64,000 nucleotides of DNA from Zunongwangia mangrovi (GTDB lineage Bacteria; Bacteroidota; Bacteroidia; Flavobacteriales; Flavobacteriaceae): contig NZ_FOKV01000002.1 in NCBI RefSeq assembly GCF_900112105.1, positions 62,001 through 126,000 of the forward strand, in the 5' to 3' direction. This document shows, one piece after another, positions 27,492 through 37,237 of this stretch. A program made the position numbers and the translations under genes. A model generated the notes under the pieces. It was given only the letters and a program-made list of their open reading frames with translations. It searched no databases and was not told the DNA's origin. Position 1 is the first letter of the stretch. Every line of letters begins with the position of its first letter.

Positions 27492-28895
27492 ATGAAGGAT
27501 AATTTTTTTTCTAACTTAAAAAGAAGTGATTTTGGTGAAGATTTTATTTGGGGCACCTCCACAGCTGCATTTCAGATAGAAGGGAGTCCGTTTGCCGATG
27601 GTAAAAAAGCTTCCATTTGGGATGAGTTTTCTCATAAAAAAGGAAAAATTTATAAAGGCCAAAATGCCGATATTGCCTGTAATTTTTATAATCGGTACAC
27701 TGAAGATTTACAGTTAATGAAATCGATGAATATTAAGCATTTTCGATTTTCACTTTCCTGGTCTCGCATTTTACCCGACGGAACTGGAAAAATAAATCAA
27801 GCTGGTCTCGATTTTTACGATCGTTTGATCGATCAATGCTTGGCCTTGGGAATTACACCTTGGGTTACGCTGTATCATTGGGATTTACCGCAGAAGCTAG
27901 AAGAAAAAGGTGGCTGGACCAACCGCGAGATCATAAACTGGTTTAGCGAATATGTAAAAGTTTGTGTTTCTAGATTTGGAGACCGTGTAAAGAACTGGAT
28001 GGTTTTAAATGAACCTTTGGTGTTTTTGGGAGCCGGACATTTTTTAGGAATTCATGCGCCGGGTAGGAGAGGAATAAAGAATTTTATTCCTGCAATGCAC
28101 CATGCTTCGCTTTGCCAGGCCATTGGCGGGAGAATTTTACGTGATTTTGATCAAAATCTAAATATTGGTACTACTTTTTCCTGTTCGTATATTGAAGCTT
28201 TTCGCGATCGCGAAAAAGATCAAAAAGCCGCAAATAGAGTAGATTGCCTGGTAAATAGATTATTTTTAGAGCTGAGTTTAGGCTATGGTTATCCTTTTGA
28301 GGAATTAGCATTTTTAAAAAGAGTCGAAAAATTCTATAAAGCTAAAGATGATGATTTACTTAAGTTTGAATTCGATTTTATTGGAATACAAAATTATACT
28401 CGGGAAATTGTAAAGAATGCCTGGTGGATTCCATATTTACAGGCAATGAATGTAAAAGCTGAAAAAAGAAATTTGCAAACTACAGAAATGGGTTGGGAAA
28501 TTTATCCTGACGGACTTTTTCATCTCCTTAAAAAATACGATGCTTATCCTGGTGTAAAAAACATTTTAGTGACTGAAAATGGTGCAGCATTTCCAGATCA
28601 GGTTATTAACGGGCAGGTAAAAGATGAAGAAAGAAAGCAATATCTTCAGCAATATATCGCAGCGACTCTAAAAGCCAAAAAACAAGGTGTAAATGTAAAT
28701 GGCTATTTTGTATGGAGCTTTACAGATAATTTTGAATGGGCCGAAGGTTATCACCCAAGATTTGGCTTGGTTTATATCGATTATGAACGCCAACAACGCA
28801 TTATCAAAAACTCAGGTTTGTGGTATCGTGATTTTTTAAAAACTTCAGAAACCACAAAATACACTAAGCACCATTCCATTAGCTTTAAATCATAG
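27492..28895 (+). CDS. Glycoside hydrolase family 1 beta-glucosidase-like enzyme
   Basis: A 467-residue GH1 TIM barrel. It starts with F-I-W-G-T-S-T-A-A-F-Q-I-E-G. The acid/base Glu174 is in L-N-E-P, and the nucleophile Glu362 is in V-T-E-N-G. The late W-S-F-T-D-N-F-E-W block binds sugar. Retaining beta-glucosidase, beta-galactosidase or related activities are all possible. There is no signal peptide, so it acts in the cytosol. Direct abutment with a glycosyltransferase is unusual and hints at turnover of a product of that enzyme (inference). Confidence 0.95.
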   Translation: MKDNFFSNLKRSDFGEDFIWGTSTAAFQIEGSPFADGKKASIWDEFSHKKGKIYKGQNADIACNFYNRYTEDLQLMKSMNIKHFRFSLSWSRILPDGTGKINQAGLDFYDRLIDQCLALGITPWVTLYHWDLPQKLEEKGGWTNREIINWFSEYVKVCVSRFGDRVKNWMVLNEPLVFLGAGHFLGIHAPGRRGIKNFIPAMHHASLCQAIGGRILRDFDQNLNIGTTFSCSYIEAFRDREKDQKAANRVDCLVNRLFLELSLGYGYPFEELAFLKRVEKFYKAKDDDLLKFEFDFIGIQNYTREIVKNAWWIPYLQAMNVKAEKRNLQTTEMGWEIYPDGLFHLLKKYDAYPGVKNILVTENGAAFPDQVINGQVKDEERKQYLQQYIAATLKAKKQGVNVNGYFVWSFTDNFEWAEGYHPRFGLVYIDYERQQRIIKNSGLWYRDFLKTSETTKYTKHHSISFKS

Positions 28896-28970
28896 AAGTA
28901 TCTTCAAAAACTTAACTTTAGCATCAGTTTTATTTAATATCAGGGTAAATTTTTCGAATTCGAATAAGGC

Positions 28971-28978
28971 TACATTTG
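28971..28978 (+). promoter_or_regulatory. Putative -7 box TACATTTG for the ECF sigma gene
   Basis: Matches TAnnTTTG, 20 bases before the sigma-factor ATG; the region about 20 bases upstream is T-rich but has no exact TTG. Confidence 0.5.
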
Positions 28979-28997
28979 GATTTAAAACTAACCTAAG

Positions 28998-29537
28998 ATG
29001 AGTTTGCTTTCAGATTTTAAGAAAGGAAATAAGACAGCCTTAAAGCAAATATATCTTCAATATCACCAAAATGTTTACGCTCTCGCACTAAGTTTTACGA
29101 AAGATGCGCAACGAGCCGAAGATTTTGTACACGATGTTTTTGTGAAATTTTGGGAGCAACGGGAAAATCTTTCTTACGAGCATAATATTGAATCACAACT
29201 TATTCGGACTGCAAAATTCTATATCATTAATCAGCTTAAAAGGGATAAGCTGGAAGTAGCTACAAATGCTGAAACTTCAGAAGAAATTTTAGAAGAAACC
29301 GAAGCTAAAATTGACCAAAATCAACTCTATTTTTTAAATAAGGCGATTAAAAAATTACCTCATCAATGCCGCGAGATCTTCATTATGCATAAACTTGAAG
29401 GGCTTACCCAAAAAGAGGTCGCGAATTATCTAAAAATTTCAGTAAAAACCGTAGAAAATCAGGTTGCGAAAGCAATTTCAGAATTAAAAAAACATTTACT
29501 TGAACATCCAGATAATAATCCCGTTCCGTTTAAATAA
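28998..29537 (+). CDS. RNA polymerase ECF sigma factor (FecI-like, Bacteroidota type)
   Basis: A 179-residue ECF sigma-70 factor. Region 2 (about residues 10-75) includes Y-x-x-x-V-Y-A-L-A-L-S-F-T-K-D, A-E-D-F-V-H-D-V-F-V-K-F-W. Region 4 (about 110-165) includes L-P-x-x-C-R-E-I-F-x-M-H-K-L-E-G-L-T-Q-K-E-V-A-N-Y-L-x-I-S-V-K-T-V-E-N-Q-V. It is followed by a FecR anti-sigma gene and an STN-containing SusC, so it should direct transcription of the SusCD operon when the outer-membrane transporter signals substrate. Confidence 0.94.
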   Translation: MSLLSDFKKGNKTALKQIYLQYHQNVYALALSFTKDAQRAEDFVHDVFVKFWEQRENLSYEHNIESQLIRTAKFYIINQLKRDKLEVATNAETSEEILEETEAKIDQNQLYFLNKAIKKLPHQCREIFIMHKLEGLTQKEVANYLKISVKTVENQVAKAISELKKHLLEHPDNNPVPFK

Positions 29538-29757
29538 TTTTCAGTAAAAGATTACTAGTGCTAATCGATATTACTGTATCATTTCCTAAGATTGTAAATT
29601 TTGGACAAACTTTTTATATTCAATTTGTTGATTTTCAACATTTAAATCCCACTTCCCTTTTTATTAAGATCACCATAGCGTAAAAGAACCGTTACGAAAA
29701 CATTAAGACGTAGGGGATCTTATTTTTCTATTTGAATACCTAATAGAAAAGCATAAA

Positions 29758-30627
29758 ATGAAACATAAAAAAGATAAAGATCTTTCTGAAGCTCATTTCG
29801 ATGAGCTTATTCATAAAGCCTGGAATAAACCGGTTAAATCCAATTCAGTTAAACTATGGCAAAGGATAGATAAGTCTACAAAAAAGCCAAATTACGTTTT
29901 TTGGAAATCAATTGCAGCCGTATTGCTAATCGCCTTGTTAACCACTGCAAGTCTTACCATATTTAATCCCGATGCATCAGGAAAAATGGTAGAAGTTATC
30001 AACACCGGCAGAACGCCAAAAGAAGTACTTCTAGATGATGGCTCTAAAATTCTGCTAAACAGAAATAGTTCAATTAGTTATTCAACTAAAAATACCAGAA
30101 CACTAAAACTTAACGGGGAAGCTTTTTTTGAAGTTAAAAAAGACGATAACAAACCATTTATAGTAAACACAGCCGAACTAAATCTAAGGGTTTTAGGAAC
30201 TTCTTTTAATGTGAATGCCTATAAAAATGCAAAAGAGACATTAGTTTCTCTTGTTGAAGGAAAACTTAAGGTTACCGCGTTAAAGCATCAGGAAAAATAC
30301 CTTTCACCAGGAGAAGAATTGGTTTTTAATAAAGAGAATAAGCGAATTCATTTAAACACCTTCAACTCAAATAGTGTTCTCGCCTGGAAATCATCTTTGA
30401 TAAAATGTAATAATACAAGTCTTGATTTTTTAATGGATCGATTAGAAAACTATTACAATATCAAGATCGATAATAAAACAGATTTTTCGAATTGTGTGAT
30501 CTCTGGAGAGTTTAGGAGTGATCTAAGCTTAGCAGAGATCATAGAAATTATCTCTTTTTCTCACAATATCGAGTTTAAAGCACTCAATGAAAAAGAATAT
30601 AAGATCGAAGGAAATATTTGCGAATAA
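29758..30627 (+). CDS. FecR family anti-sigma factor
   Basis: A 289-residue inner-membrane regulator. A cytosolic N-terminal part of about 45 residues should hold the sigma factor. One membrane helix follows at about 50-69 (S-I-A-A-V-L-L-I-A-L-L). The periplasmic FecR domain (about 78-175) has L-x-D-G-S-K-I-L-L-N and G-E-A-F-F-E-V. A C-terminal DUF4974 domain (about 215-285) meets the STN domain of SusC. The start at ATG 29758 follows a 220-base gap after the sigma gene. Confidence 0.93.
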   Translation: MKHKKDKDLSEAHFDELIHKAWNKPVKSNSVKLWQRIDKSTKKPNYVFWKSIAAVLLIALLTTASLTIFNPDASGKMVEVINTGRTPKEVLLDDGSKILLNRNSSISYSTKNTRTLKLNGEAFFEVKKDDNKPFIVNTAELNLRVLGTSFNVNAYKNAKETLVSLVEGKLKVTALKHQEKYLSPGEELVFNKENKRIHLNTFNSNSVLAWKSSLIKCNNTSLDFLMDRLENYYNIKIDNKTDFSNCVISGEFRSDLSLAEIIEIISFSHNIEFKALNEKEYKIEGNICE

Positions 30628-30642
30628 AAATAATGGGGATAA

Positions 30643-30830
30643 TCTCGGCCAAGACCATCCCCGGCAATTATTAAAATAACTATTAATAATAAGTCGCAAA
30701 ACTATGAAAATACACGAAAACTAACTGAAAATAATTCTTAAAACCGCTAAAAATGAAAATATGACCTAAAAACTACACCTCGGCAATTACAGGTCTCGGC
30801 CAGGACCTTAAGAAAAATAACTATTAATAA
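30643..30830 (+). repeat. Duplicated leader elements before susC
   Basis: Two elements each occur twice in the 218-base gap before susC. TCTCGGCCAAGACC (30643-30656) recurs as TCTCGGCCAGGACC (30794-30807). AAAATAACTATTAATAA (30673-30689) recurs exactly at 30814-30830. CGGCAATTA also recurs (30662 and 30781). The order is kept, so this looks like a tandem duplication of the leader or promoter, possibly with sites for the local ECF sigma factor. Confidence 0.65.
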
Positions 30831-30845
30831 AGAACAATTATTAAA

Positions 30846-33800
30846 ATGAAAACAACCAAAAAGCGTTGGCGGTTAATAACCACGACAATTTTTATGCTGA
30901 TGATCTATGGAATAGGAATTCAGCAATTAAAGGCAAAGACAGTTAAATCCACAAACCTGGATGAAATTGTACAGCTTTTAGCCAAAAACTACGGAAACAT
31001 CAATTTTGTATATAATACAAGAGCTTTTAAAGAAGTTTCTGTAACCGATTTTTCTCCGGAAAATAACGGAGTTGAAAATGAATTAAACCGACTTAAAAAA
31101 ATTGTCCCACTCTCTTACATCAGAAAAAAATCTACTATCGCTCTTAAACTGAATAAAACTGAAATTCAGCAACAGCGAATAATTACCGGGACAGTAACCG
31201 ATAGCGAGAATTTACCTATTCCAGGAGCAAGTGTTTTTGTTCAGGACACCAATATTGGAACCGCTACAGATTTTGAAGGAAATTTTAGCTTAGAAATTCC
31301 GGCAGATGCAACTTCGCTTAGCGTGACCTATATGGGATATAAAAAACAGATCGTAACTATCGAAAATCAAACTGAGATCGATATTATTTTGCAGACTGAT
31401 GCAGCAAGTTTAGAAGAAGTTGTTTTAGTTGGGTATGGGCAAACTAGTAGAGAGACCCTTGTTGATGCTGTTAGTAAAGTAGATGCTCAGCAAATTCAGC
31501 AACGTCCAATTGCAGATGTTTCTGCAGGTTTACAAGGATTAAGCCCAGGGTTAAACGTTACCCAAAGTAGTGGTGATCCTGCTGCAGAACCAAGAATCAA
31601 TATTCGAGGATTTACATCTATAAACGGAGGTGAACCTTTGGTGATTATCGATGGAGTAGAAGGTGACATTAATAATCTTAACCCAAATGATATAGAATCT
31701 ATAAGTGTTTTAAAAGATGCAGGAGCTTCAGCTATTTATGGTGCTCGTGGAGCTTTTGGTGTTGTACTTATTAGTACTAAAAATCCAAGCGAAGGTAATT
31801 TAACTGTAAGTGTAGATGCCACAACAGCATGGAATTCGCCTACCATTAATACTGATTATTTAACCGATCCTTATCAGGCGGTGATGCTTGTAGATGAATC
31901 TTTCAGAACAGCTGTTGGTAGAAGTTATACCGGTTATAACGAAGAAGATTACCAAAACATTTATGAAGTTTCGCAGGATCCTTCTTTAGCCCGAGTGGAA
32001 ACAGATATTCGAAATGGAAGAGAACAATACATTTATTATGGTCATACAGATTGGTGGGATTACTTCTTTAGAGATAGCTATCCAACGCAGATCTACAATG
32101 TATCGGTTTCTGGAGGTTCAGAAAAAATAAAAGGATTCTTCTCGTATCGTAACTATAACAGTGAAGGAATATTAAAAGTCCAGGACGATCACTATAAGAT
32201 TTATAACCTGCGTGGTAAACTGGAAATGGAAATTAATGACTGGCTTAGTTTTACCAACAATATGCAATACAATAGTTCTAACGATCTAAAGCATGGTGGT
32301 AGTCAGTATGGATGGAACGATCAATTTAGTGGGAATATCTATGTTCATGGTTTACCTTCTTATATGCCGCAAAATCCAGATGGTACAGCTACATGGCGAA
32401 CAGAACTTAATAATTATACGATTGGTGACGGTGCCTACGCTTCTTTACTTTATGGTAAAGCTAAACAGGAGACTGAAGAAGGAGAATTCTCTAATATCGC
32501 AACACTTAAAATAAATCCTTTTAAAGGTCTGGACGTTACTGCCAGTTACGCATATAGAAGAACAAATTATAATCGCTATCAAAGATCTGTAAATGTTCCT
32601 TATTCTATTTATCCCGGTGAAGTGAATACTATGGGAACAGACCAGTTAACAGAATATAATACGCGCTTTAAATACGATGCTTTTAATGTATATGGTGATT
32701 ACAGGCATCAATTTGGTGATCATAGTTTAAAAGCTACTTTAGGTTTTAATCAGGAAACTTTTTATACCAAAAGCACCACGGCAAGCAAACAAAATAGTAT
32801 TTCAGACGATCTAAACTCTTTAGGATTAGCCACCAGTAATCCAGAAGCTTTAGGAAGTGCTGCAGAATGGGCTTTACAAGGAGTTTTCTATAGATTATCC
32901 TACGATTACAAAGACAAATATTTATTAGAAGTGAACGGTCGTTATGATGGAACTTCAAGATTTCCTGAAGAAGAGCGTTGGGGATTCTTTCCATCGGTTT
33001 CAGGAGGTTGGTTAATCAATAAAGAAGATTTCTTTTCTGGTTTAGATAATACCTTCAATCTATTTAAATTAAGAGCTTCGTACGGCTCTTTGGGTAATCA
33101 AGAGGTTGCTAATTATGCATACATGCCTACGCTGAATAAGAATATAGATAGCAACTTTGCACTTAACGGAAGAACTTTAGATTATATCTCGGCTCCAGGT
33201 TTAAATCCTCGTGAGATCTCATGGGAAGAAGTAAAAACCTTTGATATTGGGACAGATATTGCGCTTTTCGATAATGATATAAATATCACTTTCGACTGGT
33301 TTCAAAGAAATACCGATGGAATGCTTACCCAAGGAGCAACTTTACCTAGTGTTTTGGGAACCAGTTCTCCACAGGAAAACGTAGCCGATTTAAGAACTCG
33401 CGGTTTTGAATTAAGTTTAGGCTACAATCATACTTTTGAAGTGGCTAAATCTCCTTTAAGCTTCGGCATTACAGGGAATCTATCAAATTCGGTTACAGAA
33501 ATTACAAGATTCGATAATCCCAATAACAGTTTATTAGATTATTATGAAGGGATGACCATTGGAGAACTTTGGGGATATCACGTAGATGGATTATTTCAAA
33601 CCGAAGAAGAAATAGTAGGCCACGCAGATCAAACTCGTGTCGCTAATCGTATTACCGCAAATGGCGGATTGCAACCAGGAGATGTGCGTTATGTAGATCT
33701 AAATGGAGACGGTGTTATCGACGAAGGTGAAAATACACTTCAGGATCCAGGAGACCGTAGAAAAATAGGAAATACAGCTCCGCAATATTTGTATAGTTTT

Positions 33801-34325
33801 AGAGTAAATGCCGCATGGAAAGGTTTCGATCTGTCTGCATTCTTTCAGGGGGTAGGTGAACAAGACTGGTATCCTAATACAGATTCCAGAATCTTCTGGG
33901 CTATGTATAACCGTCCTTATGATACTTTTATTCGTAAAGACCTTGCGAATAATATCTGGTCTCCAGATAATAGAGATGCTTATTTCCCTAGATTATTTGG
34001 TTATATCGCCTTATCAGATAATGATGCTTTAGGCGCAATAAACGACAGGTATCTGCAAAGTGTTGCGTATTTAAGACTTAAGAACCTAAGCCTAGGATAT
34101 ACCATCCCAAAAAGGATTACAGAAAAGTTCAATGTTAGCAAATTCAGGATCTATTTTAGTGGGGAAAACCTGCTAACTTTTACTTCGCTAACAGATTATA
34201 TCGATCCAGAAGCGGCAAGTAATTCAGTAAACCTAAACCAGCCTTCAACTTCTTCGAATCGAGGTACTGCACAAACAATTCCGTTTAACGAAACCTATTC
34301 GATTGGGCTATCCCTTCAATTTTAA
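30846..34325 (+). CDS. SusC/RagA family TonB-linked outer membrane protein with STN domain
   Basis: A 1159-residue outer-membrane transporter. A signal peptide (about 1-31) is followed by an STN/SecretinN-like signalling domain (about 33-105) and a carboxypeptidase-regulatory-like domain (about 113-190, G-T-V-T-D-x-x-x-x-P-I-P-G-A-S-V). Then come the TonB-box/plug region (about 192-320, V-V-L-V-G-Y-G-Q and L-K-D-A-G-A-S-A-I-Y-G-A-R-G-A-F-G-V) and a 22-strand barrel ending in aromatic F. It imports ligand across the outer membrane with SusD. The STN domain passes the signal to FecR. The substrate is not evident, since no typical polysaccharidase cluster is attached. Confidence 0.95.
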   Translation: MKTTKKRWRLITTTIFMLMIYGIGIQQLKAKTVKSTNLDEIVQLLAKNYGNINFVYNTRAFKEVSVTDFSPENNGVENELNRLKKIVPLSYIRKKSTIALKLNKTEIQQQRIITGTVTDSENLPIPGASVFVQDTNIGTATDFEGNFSLEIPADATSLSVTYMGYKKQIVTIENQTEIDIILQTDAASLEEVVLVGYGQTSRETLVDAVSKVDAQQIQQRPIADVSAGLQGLSPGLNVTQSSGDPAAEPRINIRGFTSINGGEPLVIIDGVEGDINNLNPNDIESISVLKDAGASAIYGARGAFGVVLISTKNPSEGNLTVSVDATTAWNSPTINTDYLTDPYQAVMLVDESFRTAVGRSYTGYNEEDYQNIYEVSQDPSLARVETDIRNGREQYIYYGHTDWWDYFFRDSYPTQIYNVSVSGGSEKIKGFFSYRNYNSEGILKVQDDHYKIYNLRGKLEMEINDWLSFTNNMQYNSSNDLKHGGSQYGWNDQFSGNIYVHGLPSYMPQNPDGTATWRTELNNYTIGDGAYASLLYGKAKQETEEGEFSNIATLKINPFKGLDVTASYAYRRTNYNRYQRSVNVPYSIYPGEVNTMGTDQLTEYNTRFKYDAFNVYGDYRHQFGDHSLKATLGFNQETFYTKSTTASKQNSISDDLNSLGLATSNPEALGSAAEWALQGVFYRLSYDYKDKYLLEVNGRYDGTSRFPEEERWGFFPSVSGGWLINKEDFFSGLDNTFNLFKLRASYGSLGNQEVANYAYMPTLNKNIDSNFALNGRTLDYISAPGLNPREISWEEVKTFDIGTDIALFDNDINITFDWFQRNTDGMLTQGATLPSVLGTSSPQENVADLRTRGFELSLGYNHTFEVAKSPLSFGITGNLSNSVTEITRFDNPNNSLLDYYEGMTIGELWGYHVDGLFQTEEEIVGHADQTRVANRITANGGLQPGDVRYVDLNGDGVIDEGENTLQDPGDRRKIGNTAPQYLYSFRVNAAWKGFDLSAFFQGVGEQDWYPNTDSRIFWAMYNRPYDTFIRKDLANNIWSPDNRDAYFPRLFGYIALSDNDALGAINDRYLQSVAYLRLKNLSLGYTIPKRITEKFNVSKFRIYFSGENLLTFTSLTDYIDPEAASNSVNLNQPSTSSNRGTAQTIPFNETYSIGLSLQF

Positions 34326-34329
34326 AATT

Positions 34330-36072
34330 ATGATGATGAAAAATATTAAAATACTATTCATCTTACTTATAGCAACATTATTTGGCTGTAGTGATGATCT
34401 TTTAAATAAAGAACCATTATCTGATGTTACCGAGGATAACTTCTTTACAAAAGCCAGCGATTTACAATTATATACCAATGGTTTTTATAGAATGTTGCCT
34501 AGCATTTCAATCTATAATGGTGACAACAGGGCAGGAAATATTCTAGAGACTACTTTAAGTGAAGAAATGCGTAGCGCTCGTACTATTCCAACCACTGGTG
34601 GCGGTTGGGATTGGGGATATCTTCGTGATATCAATTACTTTTTAGAAAATTATCAAAGAGGTGACGATGCAGCTGCCATCGCTCACTATGGCGGTGTAGC
34701 CAGATTCTTTAGAGCTTATTTTTATTTTGATAAATTGAAACGCTTTGGGGCTGTTCCTTATTACGATTATACGATCGATCCAGATGACGAGGAAAGTCTA
34801 CAAAAACCAAGAGATAGTCGACAGTTTATCGTAGATAAGATTTTAGAAGATCTTGATATTGCTATCGAAGATCTAAACGAAGAACAGCAAACTTATACGG
34901 TAACCAAATACACTGCTTTAGCCTTAAAATCCAGAGTGGGATTATATGAAGGAATATACGAGAAATATCGTGGTATAAGTGGTTACGAAACCTATTTACA
35001 AGCTTCAATCGATGCTTCAGAAGAATTAATGAACAATTCGCCTTACGGTGTTTATTCTTCAGGAAATCCAAATACAGATTATTTAAATTTGTTTAATGAG
35101 CATGACGTTAACGGAGCTGAAGTTATTATGTCCAGAGAGTTTACGCGCGATATCGATGTGACTCACAATGTAAATTATTACACGACGACTTCTTCTTACG
35201 GGCGTCCTGGCATGCCTAAAGATTTGGTGAACACTTATCTTAATGCAGATGGCACCAGGTTTACAGACCAACCAAATTACAACCAGATATTCTTTACTGA
35301 AGAAGTAGCCAATCGTGATCCTAGACTTTCGCAAACCATTAGAACTCCGGGCTATACTCGTAAAGGACAAACACAAGAACTTCCACCTAATTTAGGTGCA
35401 ACGGTAACCGGTTACCAGATCATTAAATATGTAACTGAGCCGCAATACGACACCAACGAACAATCTATCACAGACCTACCAATTTTTAGATTTGGTGAAA
35501 TTTTATTGAATTTTGCTGAAGCTAAAGCTGAATTGGGAACAGCAACACAGGCAGATATAGATAATTCTATAAATTTGCTTAGAGATCGCGTGGCTATGCC
35601 TCATTTATCGATTACTGAAGTTAATAATGATCCAGATCCTTACATGCAGGATCAATACCCACAGGTAAACGGAAGCAATAACGGACTTATCCTCGAAATT
35701 AGAAGAGAACGCAGAATCGAACTTTATATGGAGAATTTCTTTTGGGATGATATCGTTAGATGGGAAGCAGGACAGTTTATCACAAGACCTTTGCGAGGAT
35801 TGTATGTGCCAGGCCCGGGTGAATATGATTTTGAAGGCGATGGCGATACAGATGTTGTGTTTTACGAAGGTGATGCTCCAGGAAACCAGGTAGAAGGAAT
35901 TCAGTATCTAAGATTAGGATCTGATGTTTATCTAAGTGCTAACAATCTTATCGATCCACAGCCCAACTTTAATAACAGAAGTTTTGATGAAAATAGAGAT
36001 TATCTTTATCCAATACCACGAATCGAATTACAACTAAATCCAAATTTAGAACAAAATCCCGGTTGGGAATAA
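34330..36072 (+). CDS. SusD/RagB family nutrient-binding lipoprotein
   Basis: A SusD-type, mostly helical (TPR-like) ligand-binding lipoprotein of about 580 residues. The lipobox L-F-G-C is followed by S-D-D, an acid-rich tail like the export signal that places Bacteroidota lipoproteins on the surface. R-R-E-R-R-I-E-L-Y-M-E and the final Y-P-I-P-R-x-E-L-Q-L-N-P-N-L-x-Q-N-P-G are family hallmarks. It starts 4 bases after susC. Three consecutive ATG codons (34330, 34333, 34336) make the exact start uncertain. Forms the lid of the SusC pore. Confidence 0.95.
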   Translation: MMMKNIKILFILLIATLFGCSDDLLNKEPLSDVTEDNFFTKASDLQLYTNGFYRMLPSISIYNGDNRAGNILETTLSEEMRSARTIPTTGGGWDWGYLRDINYFLENYQRGDDAAAIAHYGGVARFFRAYFYFDKLKRFGAVPYYDYTIDPDDEESLQKPRDSRQFIVDKILEDLDIAIEDLNEEQQTYTVTKYTALALKSRVGLYEGIYEKYRGISGYETYLQASIDASEELMNNSPYGVYSSGNPNTDYLNLFNEHDVNGAEVIMSREFTRDIDVTHNVNYYTTTSSYGRPGMPKDLVNTYLNADGTRFTDQPNYNQIFFTEEVANRDPRLSQTIRTPGYTRKGQTQELPPNLGATVTGYQIIKYVTEPQYDTNEQSITDLPIFRFGEILLNFAEAKAELGTATQADIDNSINLLRDRVAMPHLSITEVNNDPDPYMQDQYPQVNGSNNGLILEIRRERRIELYMENFFWDDIVRWEAGQFITRPLRGLYVPGPGEYDFEGDGDTDVVFYEGDAPGNQVEGIQYLRLGSDVYLSANNLIDPQPNFNNRSFDENRDYLYPIPRIELQLNPNLEQNPGWE

Positions 36073-36084
36073 ATTAAAATTAGA

Positions 36085-36939
36085 ATGAAAAATAGAATTT
36101 TAGGCGTATTACTTTTCTTCTTTGCTTTAACACTTAGTGCACAGGAAGGTTCATTAACAATTATGAGTAGTAATATTAGAATGGCTACTGAAAATGACGG
36201 TATCAATTATTGGAACTATCGTAAAGACTGGTTCAACGAAATGGTGAAATTTAAAGATATCGATGTTTTTGGAGCTCAGGAAGTATTGTACTCGCAATTA
36301 GAAGATATGCAAAGTGGTTTGGATGAATACGCGCATATTGGTGTGGGTAGAAGAGGAGGTAAGAAAGGTGAGTTTTCGCCTATTTTCTATAAAAAAGATG
36401 CCTTTGAAGTTTTGGATAGTGGCACTCTTTGGTTATCTGAAACTCCAGAAGTTGTTGGCTCTAAAGGATGGGATGCCGCGTTACCACGAATCGTAACCTG
36501 GGCAAAATTCCGAAGAAAAAAAGATAAAAAATTATTCTTTTTCTTTAATACCCATTTTGATCATGTAGGAACTGAAGCTCGTAAAGAAAGTGCCACTTTA
36601 ATACGAAATATCATTGCAGAAAAGATCACTAAAGGAACTCCTGTTTTTGTAACGGGCGATTTTAATGTTCCACCGTCTTCTGAAGCTTATAAAACAATGA
36701 TCTCAGATAAAGGTGAAAGTCTAAAATTACTAGATACAAAGTTAAATGCTGAAAAAAAATATGGCCCAACATATACCTTTAATGGTTTTCAGTTAGAGCC
36801 AAATCAGGATAGAGATCGTATCGATTATGTATTTTACCAGGGAGATGTGAATATTAAAAGTTATCAGGTTTTAGATGCGCAGCGCGGTCCTAAATTTGTT
36901 TCAGATCACTTTCCGGTGATCATAAAGGCACAAATGTAA
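36085..36939 (+). CDS. Secreted endonuclease/exonuclease/phosphatase (EEP) family enzyme
   Basis: A 284-residue EEP-fold hydrolase with a Sec signal peptide (about 1-18, ending T-L-S-A-Q). The metal-dependent site shows M-S-S-N-I-R (Asn), F-G-A-Q-E-V (Glu), F-N-T-H-F-D-H, G-D-F-N-V-P and S-D-H-F-P-V (catalytic Asp-His). The fold covers nucleases, sphingomyelinases and inositol or sugar phosphatases. It starts 12 bases after susD, so it is part of the uptake operon. The imported compound may be a phosphorylated one (inference). Confidence 0.92.
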   Translation: MKNRILGVLLFFFALTLSAQEGSLTIMSSNIRMATENDGINYWNYRKDWFNEMVKFKDIDVFGAQEVLYSQLEDMQSGLDEYAHIGVGRRGGKKGEFSPIFYKKDAFEVLDSGTLWLSETPEVVGSKGWDAALPRIVTWAKFRRKKDKKLFFFFNTHFDHVGTEARKESATLIRNIIAEKITKGTPVFVTGDFNVPPSSEAYKTMISDKGESLKLLDTKLNAEKKYGPTYTFNGFQLEPNQDRDRIDYVFYQGDVNIKSYQVLDAQRGPKFVSDHFPVIIKAQM

Positions 36940-36996
36940 TTGTAAATAATTCTAATTAAGACAAGTAGTTTGTAGTGCAGTTTGATTTTTAGTATG

Positions 36997-37028
36997 AAAG
37001 GGCTGTCCGTTAGTGGGCAGCTCTTTTT
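36997..37028 (+). terminator. Terminator of the SusCD operon
   Basis: AAAGGGCTGTCC pairs with GGGCAGCTCTTT through two G.U pairs, followed by T run. Confidence 0.82.
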
Positions 37029-37229
37029 TGTTTGGGTAATAGTGCCTTAGTTTACTTATAGGACCGAGAGGTGAAATTGATGATTTCCAAATCATATTTT
37101 AAAATATAAACAACTAATTTCCATGAAGTTAAAAACAAAATTAAAATATATATCGATTTAGCTATTAAGGTGAAAATTTTAGAGACTTCTACGGAAGATA
37201 TAATCAATTACTTGATCATTAAATTATAG

Positions 37230-37237
37230 TACTTTTG
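37230..37237 (+). promoter_or_regulatory. Possible -7 box TACTTTTG for cspA with a long leader
   Basis: Fits TAnnTTTG, about 129 bases before the cold-shock gene. A long 5' leader is typical of cold-shock mRNAs. The weaker CACCTTTG at 37336-37343 is an alternative. Confidence 0.3.
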
